Of a stretch of DNA of 64,000 nucleotides, positions 43,680-54,509 are shown one piece after another; within the stretch, counting starts at the first letter, position 1; each line of letters begins with the position of its first letter. The DNA comes from Durusdinium trenchii (taxonomy: Eukaryota > Sar > Dinophyceae > Suessiales > Symbiodiniaceae): contig CAXAMN010025361.1 in the NCBI GenBank assembly GCA_963970005.1, forward strand, positions 1,739,377 through 1,803,376, written 5' to 3'. The position numbers and the translations under genes are program-made. Under the pieces are notes generated by a model. It searched no databases. It saw nothing but the letters and a program-made list of their open reading frames with translations, and had not been told where the DNA came from.

Positions 43680-43865
43680 GAAAGTCCAGCGCCGGTATGG
43701 TACGGTACCGGCCCGTCCTGCCTCCGGTTCGCCAGTCCCGCCTGCATGATGCTCGCCCTCGTCGGCTGGCTCTCGACGTGTGGCCCACAACGACCCCCAG
43801 TGCTGCAAAGCCTGCAGGACGAATCGAGCGGAAAGACGCCTGACTTGGACGAAGGGATGACACAT
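43680..43865 (-). CDS. Candidate minus-strand exon
   Basis: GC-rich block reading FVLQALQHWGSLWATRREPA, then a Gly/Glu-rich segment and VPYRRW. The plus strand (MMLALVGWLSTCGPQRPPVL) competes. Confidence 0.3.
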
Positions 43866-43929
43866 GTATCCCCGTGCAAATTTCCTTTACACAATCAACC
43901 ATCCTGGGTAACAAAAAGAGCTTCGATTT

Positions 43930-44140
43930 TGTTTAAAAAACATGTTCATTTCCAGGTACCCATTTTTTGGGGGTGGGGTGATTGATTATGTAAGGCCAGC
44001 ATTCTTTCTTGGGGCTGTTGATTTTGTAAAGAATCGATATGTTGGTATGGATGTCAAAAGTGCCGCACTGGTGAGGGTGGGGTCCTTGATTTTATGCAAG
44101 TTTGAGGGTGGGGTGGTTGTCCAGTAGAAAAGCCCCAAGC
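43930..44140 (+). repeat. Recurring GGGG..TTGATTTTGTAA motif, cluster 1
   Basis: The words GGGGTGATTGATTATGTAA, GGGGCTGTTGATTTTGTAA and GGGGTCCTTGATTTTATGC appear within 200 bases. A second cluster lies at 45620-45830. Confidence 0.5.
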
Positions 44141-44329
44141 AGTATTACAGAATCAGATTTCTCAAGCCATTAAAAGCGGAAAAATCGTTACACAATCAAA
44201 AATCCCTGCGTTCGAGCGTCTGGTGCCAATGGAGTTTGGATGAGGCCTTGCGGCAATTGAGGGCATTCTTAAGTCTTAATCCATGGACTGTCAGCTCCTT
44301 TTCCGTGCCTTAGTCATATAGAAGTTTCT

Positions 44330-45347
44330 TTAAAGGGCAAAGAAAGAAAGAGACAAAGAAGATAAAGTATAAATCTTTCCGTAAACAACAACATGTCGCC
44401 CATGCCGCAGGAACAACGCCAATCTCCAGAGAGAATGCCACTCTGACGGTCCATTGTCCACTGCAGTAAATGCATTGCGCAAGGTCACATATTTGGAGAT
44501 AGGTGCGGAAGATTCCTTGTGTGCTGATTCATCTACTGCACTGGCTGCTGCCACCTCAATGATACTGGATGCATCAGGGAGCGATTCCAGAAGCAACTCC
44601 TCCGAGTCAAAGACCTTTGCATGACCATCCTGAAGGGGAATTGAAAGGTCTGCGCTCGTTGCGCCATCCTGTTGAATGTTTCTCAGCAAGTCCTTGCATT
44701 CCTTGCCATTGTTGCTTCGGTTTCTTCCATCATGCCCATTTCATCATCTTCAGCTTCAGCAGGGTGTGCCTGAAGAGATTGCCAATCAAACTCCATTCCT
44801 CCATCACTGCAGCATTTTTGGTACATCTCCTCCAGCTTGGCCACATCCAAACCAGAAGAGAAAGCAGCCAGCCGCAAAGCAGCCTTGTATCCATGTTCGC
44901 AACACTCACGGAATTCATCTGGAGTCAAGGGAGGCAATTTCTGGACGGAATACTTTTCTGGCTTATTGGCTGCCTGTTGTCGCCGCGCTTCCCCAACATG
45001 GCCCGCCAACATCCTTTTGCGTATGCTTGTGTGCGAAGCCGACCAAAGAACTCTTCAATAGAGATCTCACTGACACGGTTTGCGGAACGCCAGTAGTCAC
45101 CTTGTGTAGCCTTTGTGTAGCAAATCGTCATCGCCGTCAAACAGGTCGCATGCTGCAAATTCTCTTTCGTCTGTGGTGCCAAAAAGCAAGCTGTCTGAGG
45201 AATCCTGGCCCGTGCTGCTGTAATTCGTGAGAGCAGATTGAAAAGGTCCACCAACACAAAGCCAGCGACGCTGTTCTCAGATCTGTCTTTGATGCTCATC
45301 CGCTGATGCCCAGCAGGACGCACACACACAAAGTCCAGATGCAACAT
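44330..45347 (-). pseudogene. Decayed minus-strand coding region, unknown
   Basis: Three overlapping ORFs in three frames (44925-45347, 44683-45012, 44330-44689) read as one protein: WRSANRVSEISIEEFFGRLR; TPDEFRECCEHGYKAALRLA, DVAKLEEMYQKCC; then NGKECKDLLRNIQQDGATS, a Ser/Ala/Glu stretch and a Trp/Arg-rich end. Two frame changes are needed. The first block resembles, from memory, sequences repeated in dinoflagellate gene sets and may come from a mobile element (weak inference). No known domain. Confidence 0.5.
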
Positions 45348-45619
45348 TCAGCAACGTTTGTCACTATCTCTCAATGATTTTCAAGCGTTGTCCAAGCACC
45401 AAATTCCAAGGATTTGTTCAATCTATTTGTTGATCTCTTGGATATTGTTGGCATGCGAGGTACGATGGGGTAGGTTCGTGTAAGTGATCCGTGGGACACT
45501 GCGAGAACGTGGAAAAAAAGGGATCGTATCGACTTGACGAATCTTGATGACGTCGCACCATTACAAAATCGTTAGCTTTTCTGATCCAGGTCTGAGAAAT
45601 CAGAATGTGTATCCTTTTT

Positions 45620-45830
45620 GAGACCTCAGGGGGGTTGATTTTGTAATTGCATTCAGCCATGTCGACAGAGTGCATATGATTTTGTAAACACTTTATTTTG
45701 GAGCTGGGGTAGTTGATTTTGTAATATCGGCTGGAGAGCTGTCCATTACCTGCGTCCTGGGGGGCTTGATTTTGTAAAGCTTTTCAGATTGGCGAGCCTG
45801 GGGTGCTTGATTGTGTGGCACATTTTCCTT
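45620..45830 (+). repeat. Recurring GGGG..TTGATTTTGTAA motif, cluster 2
   Basis: GGGGGGTTGATTTTGTAATTG, ATGATTTTGTAAAC, GGGGTAGTTGATTTTGTAA, GGGGGCTTGATTTTGTAA and GGGGTGCTTGATTGTGTGG, about 25-70 bases apart. Confidence 0.6.
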
Positions 45831-46089
45831 AAAGAATCAACCACCCCTACATACTCCAGAAATTCGAAGAAGGATACACATGTAGATACAGTAGTTCTTC
45901 GGACGACTCTACTGACCAACTGACTTCCATGATGTGGCAGAGAGATGTGATGGTGAGATGTGAAAAGACATCTACGCTTTCTTTTCTTGGTAGCAGAGAG
46001 GTGTTCCAACACACCGCTCTTGGCTGTGGGCTGCAGGGTTCTTCAATCAAGACCGACCACAACAGCGATTGGCCTGGTTGCACCGCGTC

Positions 46090-46210
46090 GGTTTCCGACC
46101 TCCCGACGTCGGTTCCGGCAGGATTTGAACCAGCAGTTCGTTCGACTGGGACCGGTGGCGAACGAGCACTTGTACAAAGATGTGAGCGAATCCTTCGGCC
46201 GCCTGACCTG
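46090..46210 (+). CDS. Candidate exon, unknown
   Basis: Reads FRQDLNQQFVRLGPVANEHL then YKDVSESFGRL in the frame with protein-like composition. Confidence 0.4.
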
Positions 46211-46338
46211 CAGATCCAGCTGTTTTTTTTCATGTAAGCCTTCAGTCAGATGCTGATGCAACATGTGCTTCATGATGCTCTCTTTTAAAGCAGTTCTTAG
46301 CGGATCAGGGTAGGCACATGTACTTTTGAGGTAGAATT

Positions 46339-46645
46339 CTATGTCTCCTCAAGTAGATGGAAAAGAATGGACTTGAGTATAGCCGGAGCATTGTCCTTAT
46401 TCAAAGTCAAGCGGCAGATTTGACCCCTGCTGATACCCAGTGGAATGAATTGCAACTTTTGATCAATCTTGACTGGGTGGACACCCCCTGTTGAACTGAT
46501 GGGTATCTTTTGGACTCTGCCTTCATCCTCCACCCAAAAAAGGCAGATCTTGAGCTGCCTCTGACACCTCGCTTCATTCCCCACCTTTGGGAACTTTTGA
46601 AGGCCTGCGCGCAGAAGATCTTGGAAGTTCAGTGCAACATTTTGT
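46339..46645 (-). CDS. Candidate last exon on minus strand
   Basis: About 100 codons to a stop: NVALNFQDLLRAGLQKFPKV, RQLKICLFWVEDEGRVQKIP, QKLQFIPLGISRGQICRLTL. Protein-like, with no repeats inside. It begins just after a (GA)n tract at 46677-46712. Unknown family. Confidence 0.45.
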
Positions 46646-46979
46646 GATTCAATGCGACCCCTCCCCCACTCTCCCCCACTCTCCCTCTCTCTCTCTCTCT
46701 GTCTGTCTCTCGCTCTGTTGTGCCAAGAAGATATGTGCGGTCTTTGTTGCATTCTTGTAGATCTATGCACCTCTTTCATGCAAGGACGCACTTTGCGCGT
46801 CGGATTCTATAATTTCAGTGGGCAATTGCCAGTCGCATCTAGAGCCACGCGTGGCAAAGCCTTCTCCAAGGCGATTGTGCAGCGCTGCAGAGGTATCAAG
46901 CTGAGCAAGGTGCCCAAGAATCGTGACACAAAGGGGAAGTTGCCAACGCAATCCAGATTTACTCCTTCATGGTGTTGCT

Positions 46980-47100
46980 GCTAGTATCAGAGGGCACCGC
47001 TACTAGGAGCAAGAAGCTACTAGTAGCTCCTGGCCTTCCTACCAGTAATAACAAGAAGCTACTAGTAGTACCGCTACTAGGAGCAAGGATGCTACTAGTG
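46980..47100 (+). repeat. Dispersed CTACTAG-rich repeat, copy 3
   Basis: CGCTACTAGGAGCAAGAAGC, CTACTAGTAGCTCCTGG, AATAACAAGAAGCTACTAGT, AGGAGCAAGGATGCTACTAG. The spacing differs from copies 1 and 2, indicating internal rearrangement. Confidence 0.8.
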
Positions 47101-47104
47101 GTCC

Positions 47105-47404
47105 ATGGCCGACTTCAGGGGATTCCAATCGAATTCTCACATTGCCCTTGCTCCAATTGAGATTGATTTTGACCTGGCAGGCGAGGCATCCAAGAGCATG
47201 AAGCAATCCTGCTCGGGCAGCACAGCTTTGTTTCAGAAAGAGCTTCAAATGGGCAGCCCACCACAGAGGTGCCATGGGAGCCTTCCTCGGTCGTTCTTTC
47301 TCTTGATGTTCCAAGAGTCGATGGTCGCGCTTTCGTCTGCTGGTGCGGGCAGAGTGAACTCAGGTAGCCGGGTAGCTGTCGCCTGCGGCAGAAACCAGGG
47401 ATGA
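47105..47404 (+). CDS. 99-codon ORF next to dispersed repeat
   Basis: ATG-initiated: MADFRGFQSNSHIALAPIEI, DFDLAGEASKSMKQSCSGST, ending in a stop. It starts five bases after the dispersed repeat. It could be a small gene or an exon. Confidence 0.35.
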   Translation: MADFRGFQSNSHIALAPIEIDFDLAGEASKSMKQSCSGSTALFQKELQMGSPPQRCHGSLPRSFFLLMFQESMVALSSAGAGRVNSGSRVAVACGRNQG

Positions 47405-47723
47405 TCACCCGACGGGATCTGACCTTTTGCAGCGGGTCATTGGTGAATTTGGGCCTTCTGGGGCAGAGCCCACTGGATCCGAATCCAAGTCCCATTTTCC
47501 ATGCTCGTCAAGCACGTCGCTGCAGGCATCTCATTAAGACGGTGGTGCTGTGGGCCCAGGCGGAGATCAGTGGATCCCTTCGGAGAGATGGAGACAAAGA
47601 CCCCCCTGCCCGGTGGTCCAAAAATGATGAATCAGTGGACCGGCGCTAAAGTCAATGCAACTTAGTCTGGAAGGTAGAGCCAGCGATGATGATCGTCAAG
47701 TCTCTTCCTGAAAACGCCACCGG

Positions 47724-47790
47724 GTGCAACCTGATGCGAAACGTCAGATTTCCGACCTCCCAGCCTCCGGTAGCTCGATCTACTCTGATG

Positions 47791-47822
<32 letters not shown>

Positions 47823-47906
47823 GATGATAAGGGCCATGAGTGTTCAGGCTCTGGTCAGGCCCAATGGCCAGAGCTAGTCGGCGGTTCTTCCTCGACGTGG
47901 TCCTGA
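47724..47906 (+). CDS. Acidic ORF with poly-Asp from a (GAT)n run
   Basis: RQISDLPASGSSIYS followed by runs of seven and six Asp separated by Gly, then KGHECSGSGQAQWPELVGG. The GAT microsatellite (47787-47829) supplies the Asp runs. It may be an exon; the competing frame gives poly-Met. Confidence 0.35.
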
Positions 47907-47931
47907 ACTACATGTTCTGGCCCTTTTCACG

Positions 47932-48898
47932 GTGGAGACCTTCGTGATCTCCTTGCTGCTCTGGCTACTTCTTCTGTTTTTGACCTACCTGGTCGGTTCC
48001 ACCTGCCAGGGATTTCGATTCTGGACTTCAAGAGGGTCCTCCCAAGGTCACAGGAAGAGCCTAGACACTCACCGGGGCCCCAAGTCCCCGGCCAAGGCAA
48101 GCACCCTACTTCTTGTTGGGTTTACCTTTCAGATCTTCTTCGAGCACTACATGACCCAGCTCAATCCGCACTTCTTGTCTTGGAGGGCCGGGGGTTCCGA
48201 ACCTGCCACGGGGTTCGGGGGAGCCAACATTAATTTGGCCCAGGCAAACCCATCTATGGCGAAGCTTAGTGGCCTAGGACCTACTCCAGCACATCTGGAA
48301 CACCAAAAAACCTCGGCGCCAAAGGAAATCCCTTACTGGTGCACTCCAATGGGCTCAACTTCATGATTAGACCTGGCATTGTGGGCAGCATCTCACGGCA
48401 GCTATGCTACTGCGGGATCTTGTTTGGGGACCCTGCGGTGGCTGGTCAGGTAACAACCATGCCTACATCCAAAGTGGCTTCACTGGGGAGCCTGGCGGCA
48501 ACATGATCTTCATTTGGAAAGGGTCCAGCCATCTGGCGCGGCTCTCATGGTGTGATGGGTCTCTTGGTCGCTTTTTTCCTGATCGACCGTACCTTTTGAA
48601 TGTGCTGCTCGAGGTGGACTTCAACTTCCTCCAGGTCTTCGAAGTCTACTACCATCTTAGTGAGGAGGTCTCCAGTGGGCACTACTGCGCTGCCATCAAT
48701 GACCAGGACTGGTGCTGGGTCTTTGGTGGCTCCCCTGTTCTGGTCAAATTCTTAGGACTTCTTCGAGTGGCTCAAGAGAACAGTTGTCTTCTTTGGCTGG
48801 TCTGCACTCCTTCCGGGGGGGGCAGCAGCAGCCTCTTGGTTGGCGGACGAGTCCCTCATCTCGATTACGCCGGAGGAGGTGAACCACTTCATTCATGA
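47932..48898 (+). CDS. Two overlapping-frame ORFs, possible membrane protein
   Basis: 47932-48363 starts with a long hydrophobic segment (VISLLLWLLLLFLTYLV) and continues Ser/Gly/Pro-rich. 48404-48898 reads AYIQSGFTGEPGGNMIFIWK, LLNVLLEVDFNFLQVFEVYY. An exon-like block ending at 48448 (GSISRQLCYCGILFGDPAVA then GQ, donor GTAACA) uses a third frame. Splicing cannot be settled by eye. Confidence 0.35.
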
Positions 48899-49397
48899 CT
48901 CTGACATCAACGACAACTGGCATGGATCCGGGCTGTACCGCCTTGACCATTTGGACGCCTTCTTCCTTGTGAACAATCCCTGTCTGTACCAGACGAAATG
49001 CATCACTTGTGGCAGTTGGCCATGGGACATTGATGACACCTTCCTGCGGTACCTCGAACCAGATGGCAAGATGCCGGTCCCTTGGCTGAAAGTGCGCAGT
49101 GAGCTTCATTTCAAGAGCACGCCCAATGAGGTTGTGCGCCCGCTTTCCTTTTTATGGCACGGGTCTGAAGACCTGTCGCCCCTGCTTGAGGCAGGTCTCG
49201 ATGCTGCATTTGATGTTGAGGTCCCAACAAAAGGACCGGCTCGAGCATCTGCTCGGCTGCCATACCTGCTTGCTAAGGTACAGGCCCTACAGGGCTCCAG
49301 ATGGACCACCGGGTCCACGCGATCTTCGACTGAAGAGCGTATGAAAGAAAAGATGATGATGATGATGGTGATGATGATGACGATGATGCAATCTTGA
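48840..49397 (+). CDS. 185-codon ORF, unknown protein
   Basis: Strong protein-like text: ADESLISITPEEVNHFIHDS, LYQTKCITCGSWPWDIDDTF, NEVVRPLSFLWHGSEDLSPL. The frame is open upstream to a TAG near 48752 and adds DFFEWLKRTVVFFGWSALLP. It has one Cys-x2-Cys. It ends in poly-Met from a second (GAT)n tract (49353-49388). It could be the 3' part of the gene starting near 47.7 kb. Confidence 0.5.
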   Translation: MADESLISITPEEVNHFIHDSDINDNWHGSGLYRLDHLDAFFLVNNPCLYQTKCITCGSWPWDIDDTFLRYLEPDGKMPVPWLKVRSELHFKSTPNEVVRPLSFLWHGSEDLSPLLEAGLDAAFDVEVPTKGPARASARLPYLLAKVQALQGSRWTTGSTRSSTEERMKEKMMMMMVMMMTMMQS

Positions 49398-49809
49398 GCG
49401 ATTCAGCAGGATCATCAACCAAGGAGTTTTTCTGGAATTTGGGTGGGTGGAACAGCCCAAAGAACCATTGACGGATGAGTTGTCACCTCTACCACCCTCT
49501 ACCCTACATTGCGGAAAAAGTGCCAAAGCAGCGCACAGTTGCTCCAAAATCCAAAACTGTATTTTCACCTCCAATTCCTACCAGGCCTGGAACAAACTCC
49601 GCCACACCACTCTTGGCGAAAGACCGGTCAAACCCCGAGGAATTCTTTGCTGCGTTCTGTCGTGGCCACGAACATGCCAGGGGATGAACACCTTGGAGGT
49701 GCATCGCGTGCGCGTGCAGCCTCCCCCGAACCCATTGGTGGCCACACAAGCTTGGCACCTGCCACTTGGTGATCGAAGGGATGAAGGTCCAGGCATTTGG
49801 GATGGACGT

Positions 49810-49970
49810 GCTCTATCTATCTATCTATCTGTCTATCTATCTATACATACATACATACATACATACCTATCTATATATAACTATATAACAAAATGTACAT
49901 ATATAACTCTATATGTACTAACTGTATATAGCTATATATATATACACATTTATGTACACATGCATACGTA
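49810..49970 (+). repeat. CTAT / CATA / TA microsatellite block
   Basis: (CTAT)n then (ACAT)n then degenerate TATA/CATA words. ORFs across it are artefacts of the repeat. Confidence 0.85.
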
Positions 49971-50824
49971 TATATGGAGCGATTGGTGCAGACAGCCCAC
50001 GGACCAACACGTTCTGGGGACTTCGGTAGGGGTTCATACCTTTAGGAATGCCTCAAACGTGGTGATGCAGAAGGCGCAGAAAAGAGGGCCTGATCGGTGA
50101 GGTACAGCATGCGCCAAAGCCATAGACTGAGTAAAACAAAGGCTCAATCATCCCTTGCCTTCAGATTGTGCAAGAGCACGGAACCCAGCAGAATGCCACA
50201 AATGTCAGCATTGTGCTATGCAATGCGGTGGCCCTGTAGGTTCAGGTATTTGCAGCATTTCTTTATGGCAAGGCAACAGGGCCGGTGCATACAGAACTTT
50301 TCTATAGATCAGCTTTAGTTTTCGCGGAACTCTGGGTTTTTTAGTGCGCTGAGTCCACTGACCAACCAAGGAATGTCTCAGCGGCATTTAATGATTTGCA
50401 TGTGGCCTGGCAGAGGGTTGGAATCGATCACGGGTTGGGTGACGTGATTCTTAGGCCAATTTGACCCTGAACTCGCTGGACGTAGTACTCCAAACATATA
50501 CATTTCCATAGGGGATTCCCTTTTCTAGTTTGGGGCCCGGTGACTGAACTAGTATCAGGAGATCCGTCTCAGACAGTTTTCAATCTTCTTTGTATTGCTC
50601 CAAGGTGTTGCGGTTGCAGTTCAACAATTTTACACAGATCTCGAGGTTCCACCGCTGCCTTATTGCTGCCTTGAACTTGGAGATTTTGGAAAGCTGGACA
50701 CCCACAGAGCTCAATTTGGACCCCGCACCATTGGCTCTCGCTCCCAGCAACCTTTTGGATCACAGATCGTCTGTGTGAGATTCTTTTTCCCAAGTGACCG
50801 GTTTCCATCATGTGGATCTCTCAC

Positions 50825-51801
50825 ATGATGCCTCACAACGCGCTGAAGGTTTTCATGAAGGTCTCGATCGATGACAAGGAGTGTCCCGAAAAGCCGACCC
50901 TCTTTTTCGAGGGCTTGGGATCATTGTTGTCTCACAGAATCCCCAATATGTGAATGAGCTTGGTGGCTTGTGCCCCAAGGGGTGTGATTGAGTTCTTCTT
51001 TGGCCCCCGAGCAAGAACATGCAGGCTTGCAGTTGATTCGCTCCGCAGGAGTGGTTCAATGGCTACATGTGCTGTGACCAGCCTTTTCATTTTACGCTTC
51101 AAGCGCCTCAGCAGAGATTTGATCACCCCGTAGGGGGGTAGCGGGGGCTTCTCCCGTATTGGACGAGCAAAACATCCCAACCCTCAGACGGATTCCTGGA
51201 AGCCTTCCGACTGTCACCTTTTGAGGTGGGCGTCTTGTGTCAGCAGCACCAGGGCTTTGAAGCCATGGAGGTGAAGTTGCTGCAGATGGACCAGGCCCGG
51301 GAGAAATGCAAAAGTGGGCTTGGAGGGAGAAAGCCAGATAGAAGCCTTGGATCGCAGCCCTCAGAATCCAAGCTGGCATGCTTTTGCAGGTGGCGTTGGC
51401 GCATGACGCCGCAGTCATGGAAGGTCCAGCTTGGGCAGCAGTGACCAGTGATGTCGGGAGGCGAGAGATGGTGACTTGGAACGCGAGAACTCCACATACC
51501 GAGTCTTGGTTCCTTCGACGGGTCGGCGTCCCAAGACAACCAGGTCTCTCGGGCCAATCGATGCGGTCGGGAGAATTCACCGCATTGAGGTTTGAGGTGG
51601 GTAGTTTGGACCGATCGAAAGTGAGCATAACTCTTTCAACGCGCTGGTGTCGGCAGCTCCAAGCCCGAAAAACTTGTGGAGGAGCTATTTCTTGGTGTGC
51701 AGTGTGCAATGCTTGAAAGATTGTCCGTGGACATTGGCCATCCGCCCTCAGTGGAACAAATTCTGGACGGCTACTGTACATGTGCCTGCAAGCCTCATTA
51801 A
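50825..51801 (+). CDS. Candidate multi-exon gene, unknown protein
   Basis: Four plus-strand blocks: 50825-50953 with ATG start (NALKVFMKVSIDDKECPEKP, TLFFEGLGS); about 51240-51345 (QQHQGFEAMEVKLLQMDQAR); about 51467-51589 (DGDLERENSTYRVLVPSTGR, IDAVGRIHRIE, donor GTTTGA); 51646-51801 (SSKPEKLVEELFLGVQCAML, VDIGHPPSVEQILDGY, ending TAA). Each reads as a folded protein. The phases between blocks are not all resolved. The 275-codon minus-strand ORF over this region is taken as a shadow. Confidence 0.45.
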
Positions 51802-52132
51802 GTCCCTGGAACCCAAACAACTGACTGCATGCAAGTGAAGCATTTTTTGGCTGGGGCTGCCGGAGGGTTTGCCCGATTGGGACGAAACGAGTGACATGGC
51901 AACAGCAGCTACTGGACAAAAGGCTGCAGGACAGAGGCAGTTACCTCATGGGGTGAAAGAGGGAAAAGTTGGCACCAAGCTGTCTGCCCCCTCAGAAGTC
52001 GTTCATGACAACACTGTTCTTGATCATGTACAGTAAGAGCTTCCATATTTACTGGCTGATGGCAAGTTGTTGAACAAAGGGTTGGTGGAGGATGCGATGA
52101 GGCGACCGGTTGCTATCCGTCTTTAGGTCAAG

Positions 52133-52432
52133 ATGCGTGGGAGGGGCCTTCACAACCCCTGGCTGGATCCTGTGGTTCCTAATCCAGTGGGCGATTTTTT
52201 TCCGGACTTCAAGTGTTTCATGCATGTTTGCCAAGGTGAAGCAGGTTATGGAGGACTTCCTCTCCCTCCACAATGGCCAAGCTCTCTTGCAGATGCCTGG
52301 ACAGCACTCAGGGGACTCCGCAAGAGAAGGGAGAAGGGAGACCCACTGAAGAAAGCTTATTGCATTGCTGGGATCCTCACCATGCTGTACGATAAGCCAC
52401 CCCCTATCATAAGTCGAGTCTTTCCCAGATAA
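52133..52432 (+). CDS. 99-codon ORF, unknown
   Basis: ATG-initiated: NPWLDPVVPNPVGDFFPDFK, CFMHVCQGEAGYGGLPLPPQ, then LADAWTALRGLRKRREKGDP and a stop at 52430-52432. Possibly part of the same gene as 50825-51801 and 52718-52978. Confidence 0.45.
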   Translation: MRGRGLHNPWLDPVVPNPVGDFFPDFKCFMHVCQGEAGYGGLPLPPQWPSSLADAWTALRGLRKRREKGDPLKKAYCIAGILTMLYDKPPPIISRVFPR

Positions 52433-52717
52433 TAGTAGGTGTGTTGTCAAGAACGGCGGTGTCCTGCGAGTGCATGGACTGCACATCTACATCTTCAACG
52501 TGTTTGCGCGGTGCAACATCACAGAAAGGGGCAATTTGTTGTTCAGCTGCAGACCTTGTGACTGCTTATGGCCAGGAGATGAGATGTGGTATTGGCCCAT
52601 GCTTACAGCGGTTTCGGTGAGCCTTTCACGGCCCAAGGGTCGACAGTTTTGTGTAGCACCACCAACCAGAGCACCTTTTTGGGGGTATCCAGCAGCCACC
52701 CTTGAACAAACACCGAT

Positions 52718-52978
52718 TTGTGGTGCCACCTCCCATCGCGACCCTTCCATCTTAGGAGCCTCAACAAGAAAGCCTCACATGCGCGGCAGATCGCCAGCGA
52801 TGTACTGTCGGACGTGGTCCGGCTGAATACAGGTGCCGGGGCGAGAAGACTGATGAGAGAAGGAATTCCCCCCTGGTTGGGTGAGCTGCGTTGCGCCAGC
52901 TGCGCTCTACCTAGCGAGCACAAGGATTCTCATATTCCTAGCATTCTTCCAATTGGATTGGAGATGCCTAGGCCCTAG
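52718..52978 (+). CDS. Candidate last exon, unknown
   Basis: Reads LRSLNKKASHARQIASDVLS, DVVRLNTGAGARRLMREGIP, then a Cys-x2-Cys (LRCASCALPSEHKD) and a stop. Helical, basic. The region 52438-52720 between it and the previous ORF has another open frame (VLRVHGLHIYIFNVFARCN). Confidence 0.45.
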   Translation: MWCHLPSRPFHLRSLNKKASHARQIASDVLSDVVRLNTGAGARRLMREGIPPWLGELRCASCALPSEHKDSHIPSILPIGLEMPRP

Positions 52979-53732
52979 GTGTAGGATTTGGTAAACAGTA
53001 GGGGCTTGCCATGCTCGAAACTCGAGGCTTTTATAAGTACATGAAAGGAATGAAGAGGTAGAGCCCCACCTGCTTGTAGAGGACGAGGCCTTTTTGTTTG
53101 TCTCTCTGATGGCCCTCCATTTTAGATGACTCGTCTTGGGAGGATGCTGCGTTTCAAGGGAAGCGCTGAACCTCCCGATGTCACCGGCAGGTCAGATTTG
53201 CGTGAATGACCTTTGAGTGAAGAGCGCTCGACCGGTCCATGCGCAGATTCTGTGGGATCAAAGAGTGCGCCGGAGCTGCGGTCAGCGAAAGGCCATTTGA
53301 GAGTCTAAAAGTCGAACTTCATACCACAATATGGCACCACATTTATGAAGTCCACGCCCTGCTTGTGGTTGGTAGTTTGAGGCAGTGTGAAGTCAGTGCA
53401 ATATTGTCTCCGGCTGCGGCCATCCATGCAGGAACAACATGGATTTGACGCCAGCGGGGGCACAAAAGGCGCGCGAGATGTGACTGCGCGGACTGAGGAC
53501 GTGAACCACCGAAGGCGAAAGATGACAAGCATCCAATGCCTTCGGTGCTTTCGCCAACAACATCCACGGTCCCATCTTTAAGGATATCATATCATATATT
53601 TATATATGTCTCCATCATCTACTGTCATAATAAGGGACGACCCTGAATCATGCAGATGACCACAAGATACAACAAAAAGAAACACGTCTCTCTGGCACCA
53701 TTTTCTTCCAACATGCCTTTTGCTGAAAGCTT

Positions 53733-54180
53733 TTAGCAAAGAGATGCCAGTGATTCTCTCTTGTCTCCGCTCGGGGGCTTGGCCTCTTGTCCTTTGTAAG
53801 GGGGGAGCATCAGAAACACCAGCAATGGGAAGTTGATCCAGGTCCGAACCCTCAACCCTGGAAGTGCTTGCGGCAGGGGTACCTGGTACTGGTATGTGGT
53901 GTAACCGCCCGATCCAGGTTGGTCTGGGAAGCCGGCTGCACCCAACTCTGTGGCATGGTGAGATTCTGATGGGGATGAAGGATTCCAGTGTTCCCAGTGG
54001 TAGACCAAAGCAATTGACTGGACATGAGAATTTGCAACAATCGCCGACCGTGCTGGCAGCCAGTTCACCTCAATGTCACCCTTGCAAAGGGGCTTCAATT
54101 GGATTTGGCGTGCTAATTTCAGAAGGAATGCCAGCACGCGGCATCATGCCTTCAGACTTCCCATCTCCACTTTGATCCAT
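53733..54180 (-). CDS. Minus-strand ORF with one frame change, unknown
   Basis: Starts at ATG 54180: MDQSGDGKSEGMMPRAGIPS, EISTPNPIEAPLQG, then TGA at 54076. The adjacent frame continues DIEVNWLPARSAIVANSHVQ, YHWEHWNPSSPSESHHATEL and QYQVPLPQALPGLRVRTWIN to 53733. A single-base shift near 54080 joins them. Possibly a Gag-like or unknown gene. Confidence 0.4.
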
Positions 54181-54205
54181 TTTTGTGCGTCATACGTCAG
54201 GACAA

Positions 54206-54456
54206 ATGGGGAATAAGCCAAGTCAGCCTTCACTGTGTTTGGTCGGGGCTATCCCAAAGGTTGGCGTTGCGTTGCGCAGAGCTTCTCCAGCCAGACTGGA
54301 TTCAGATGCTGCCAGGGCTGCCGTTTGCAGTATGGTGCCGCTACTTCGCTGTGAGGGAGATATGGGAATTTGGGAGGACGCTGATGGCTTCGTATCCAGA
54401 CGGTGGCACAGGAACTTTGTTTTCTGGTGTTTACTCGGCATGCTGCCAGTGAAAGA
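54206..54456 (+). CDS. Candidate first exon, possible N-myristoylated protein
   Basis: Starts MGNKPSQPSLCLVGAI, matching the MGxxxS N-myristoylation pattern, then VALRRASPARLDSDAARAAV and EGDMGIWEDADGFVSRRWHR. A hydrophobic low-complexity tail after 54456 comes from a (CT)n tract. The adjacent minus ORF starts only 26 bases away, in divergent orientation. Confidence 0.35.
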
Positions 54457-54509
54457 TGACTCAAGTCACCTGCACACATTTGCACATGTTCGTCTTTTTC
54501 TTTCTTTAT

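Noticed and set aside
46118-46150. tRNA T-arm-like GGTTCAAATCC on the minus strand
   Set aside because: No matching acceptor, D or anticodon arms within 80 bases; the region reads as an exon instead.
49447-50100. 217-codon plus-strand ORF
   Set aside because: Its second half runs through Tyr/Ile/Ser-coding CTAT and CATA microsatellites. Only a short part near 49500-49680 could be an exon, and the frame is uncertain.
51092-51919. 275-codon minus-strand ORF
   Set aside because: Composition is Arg/Pro/Ser-rich and uneven, while several plus-strand blocks over the same bases read as folded protein. Judged a shadow.
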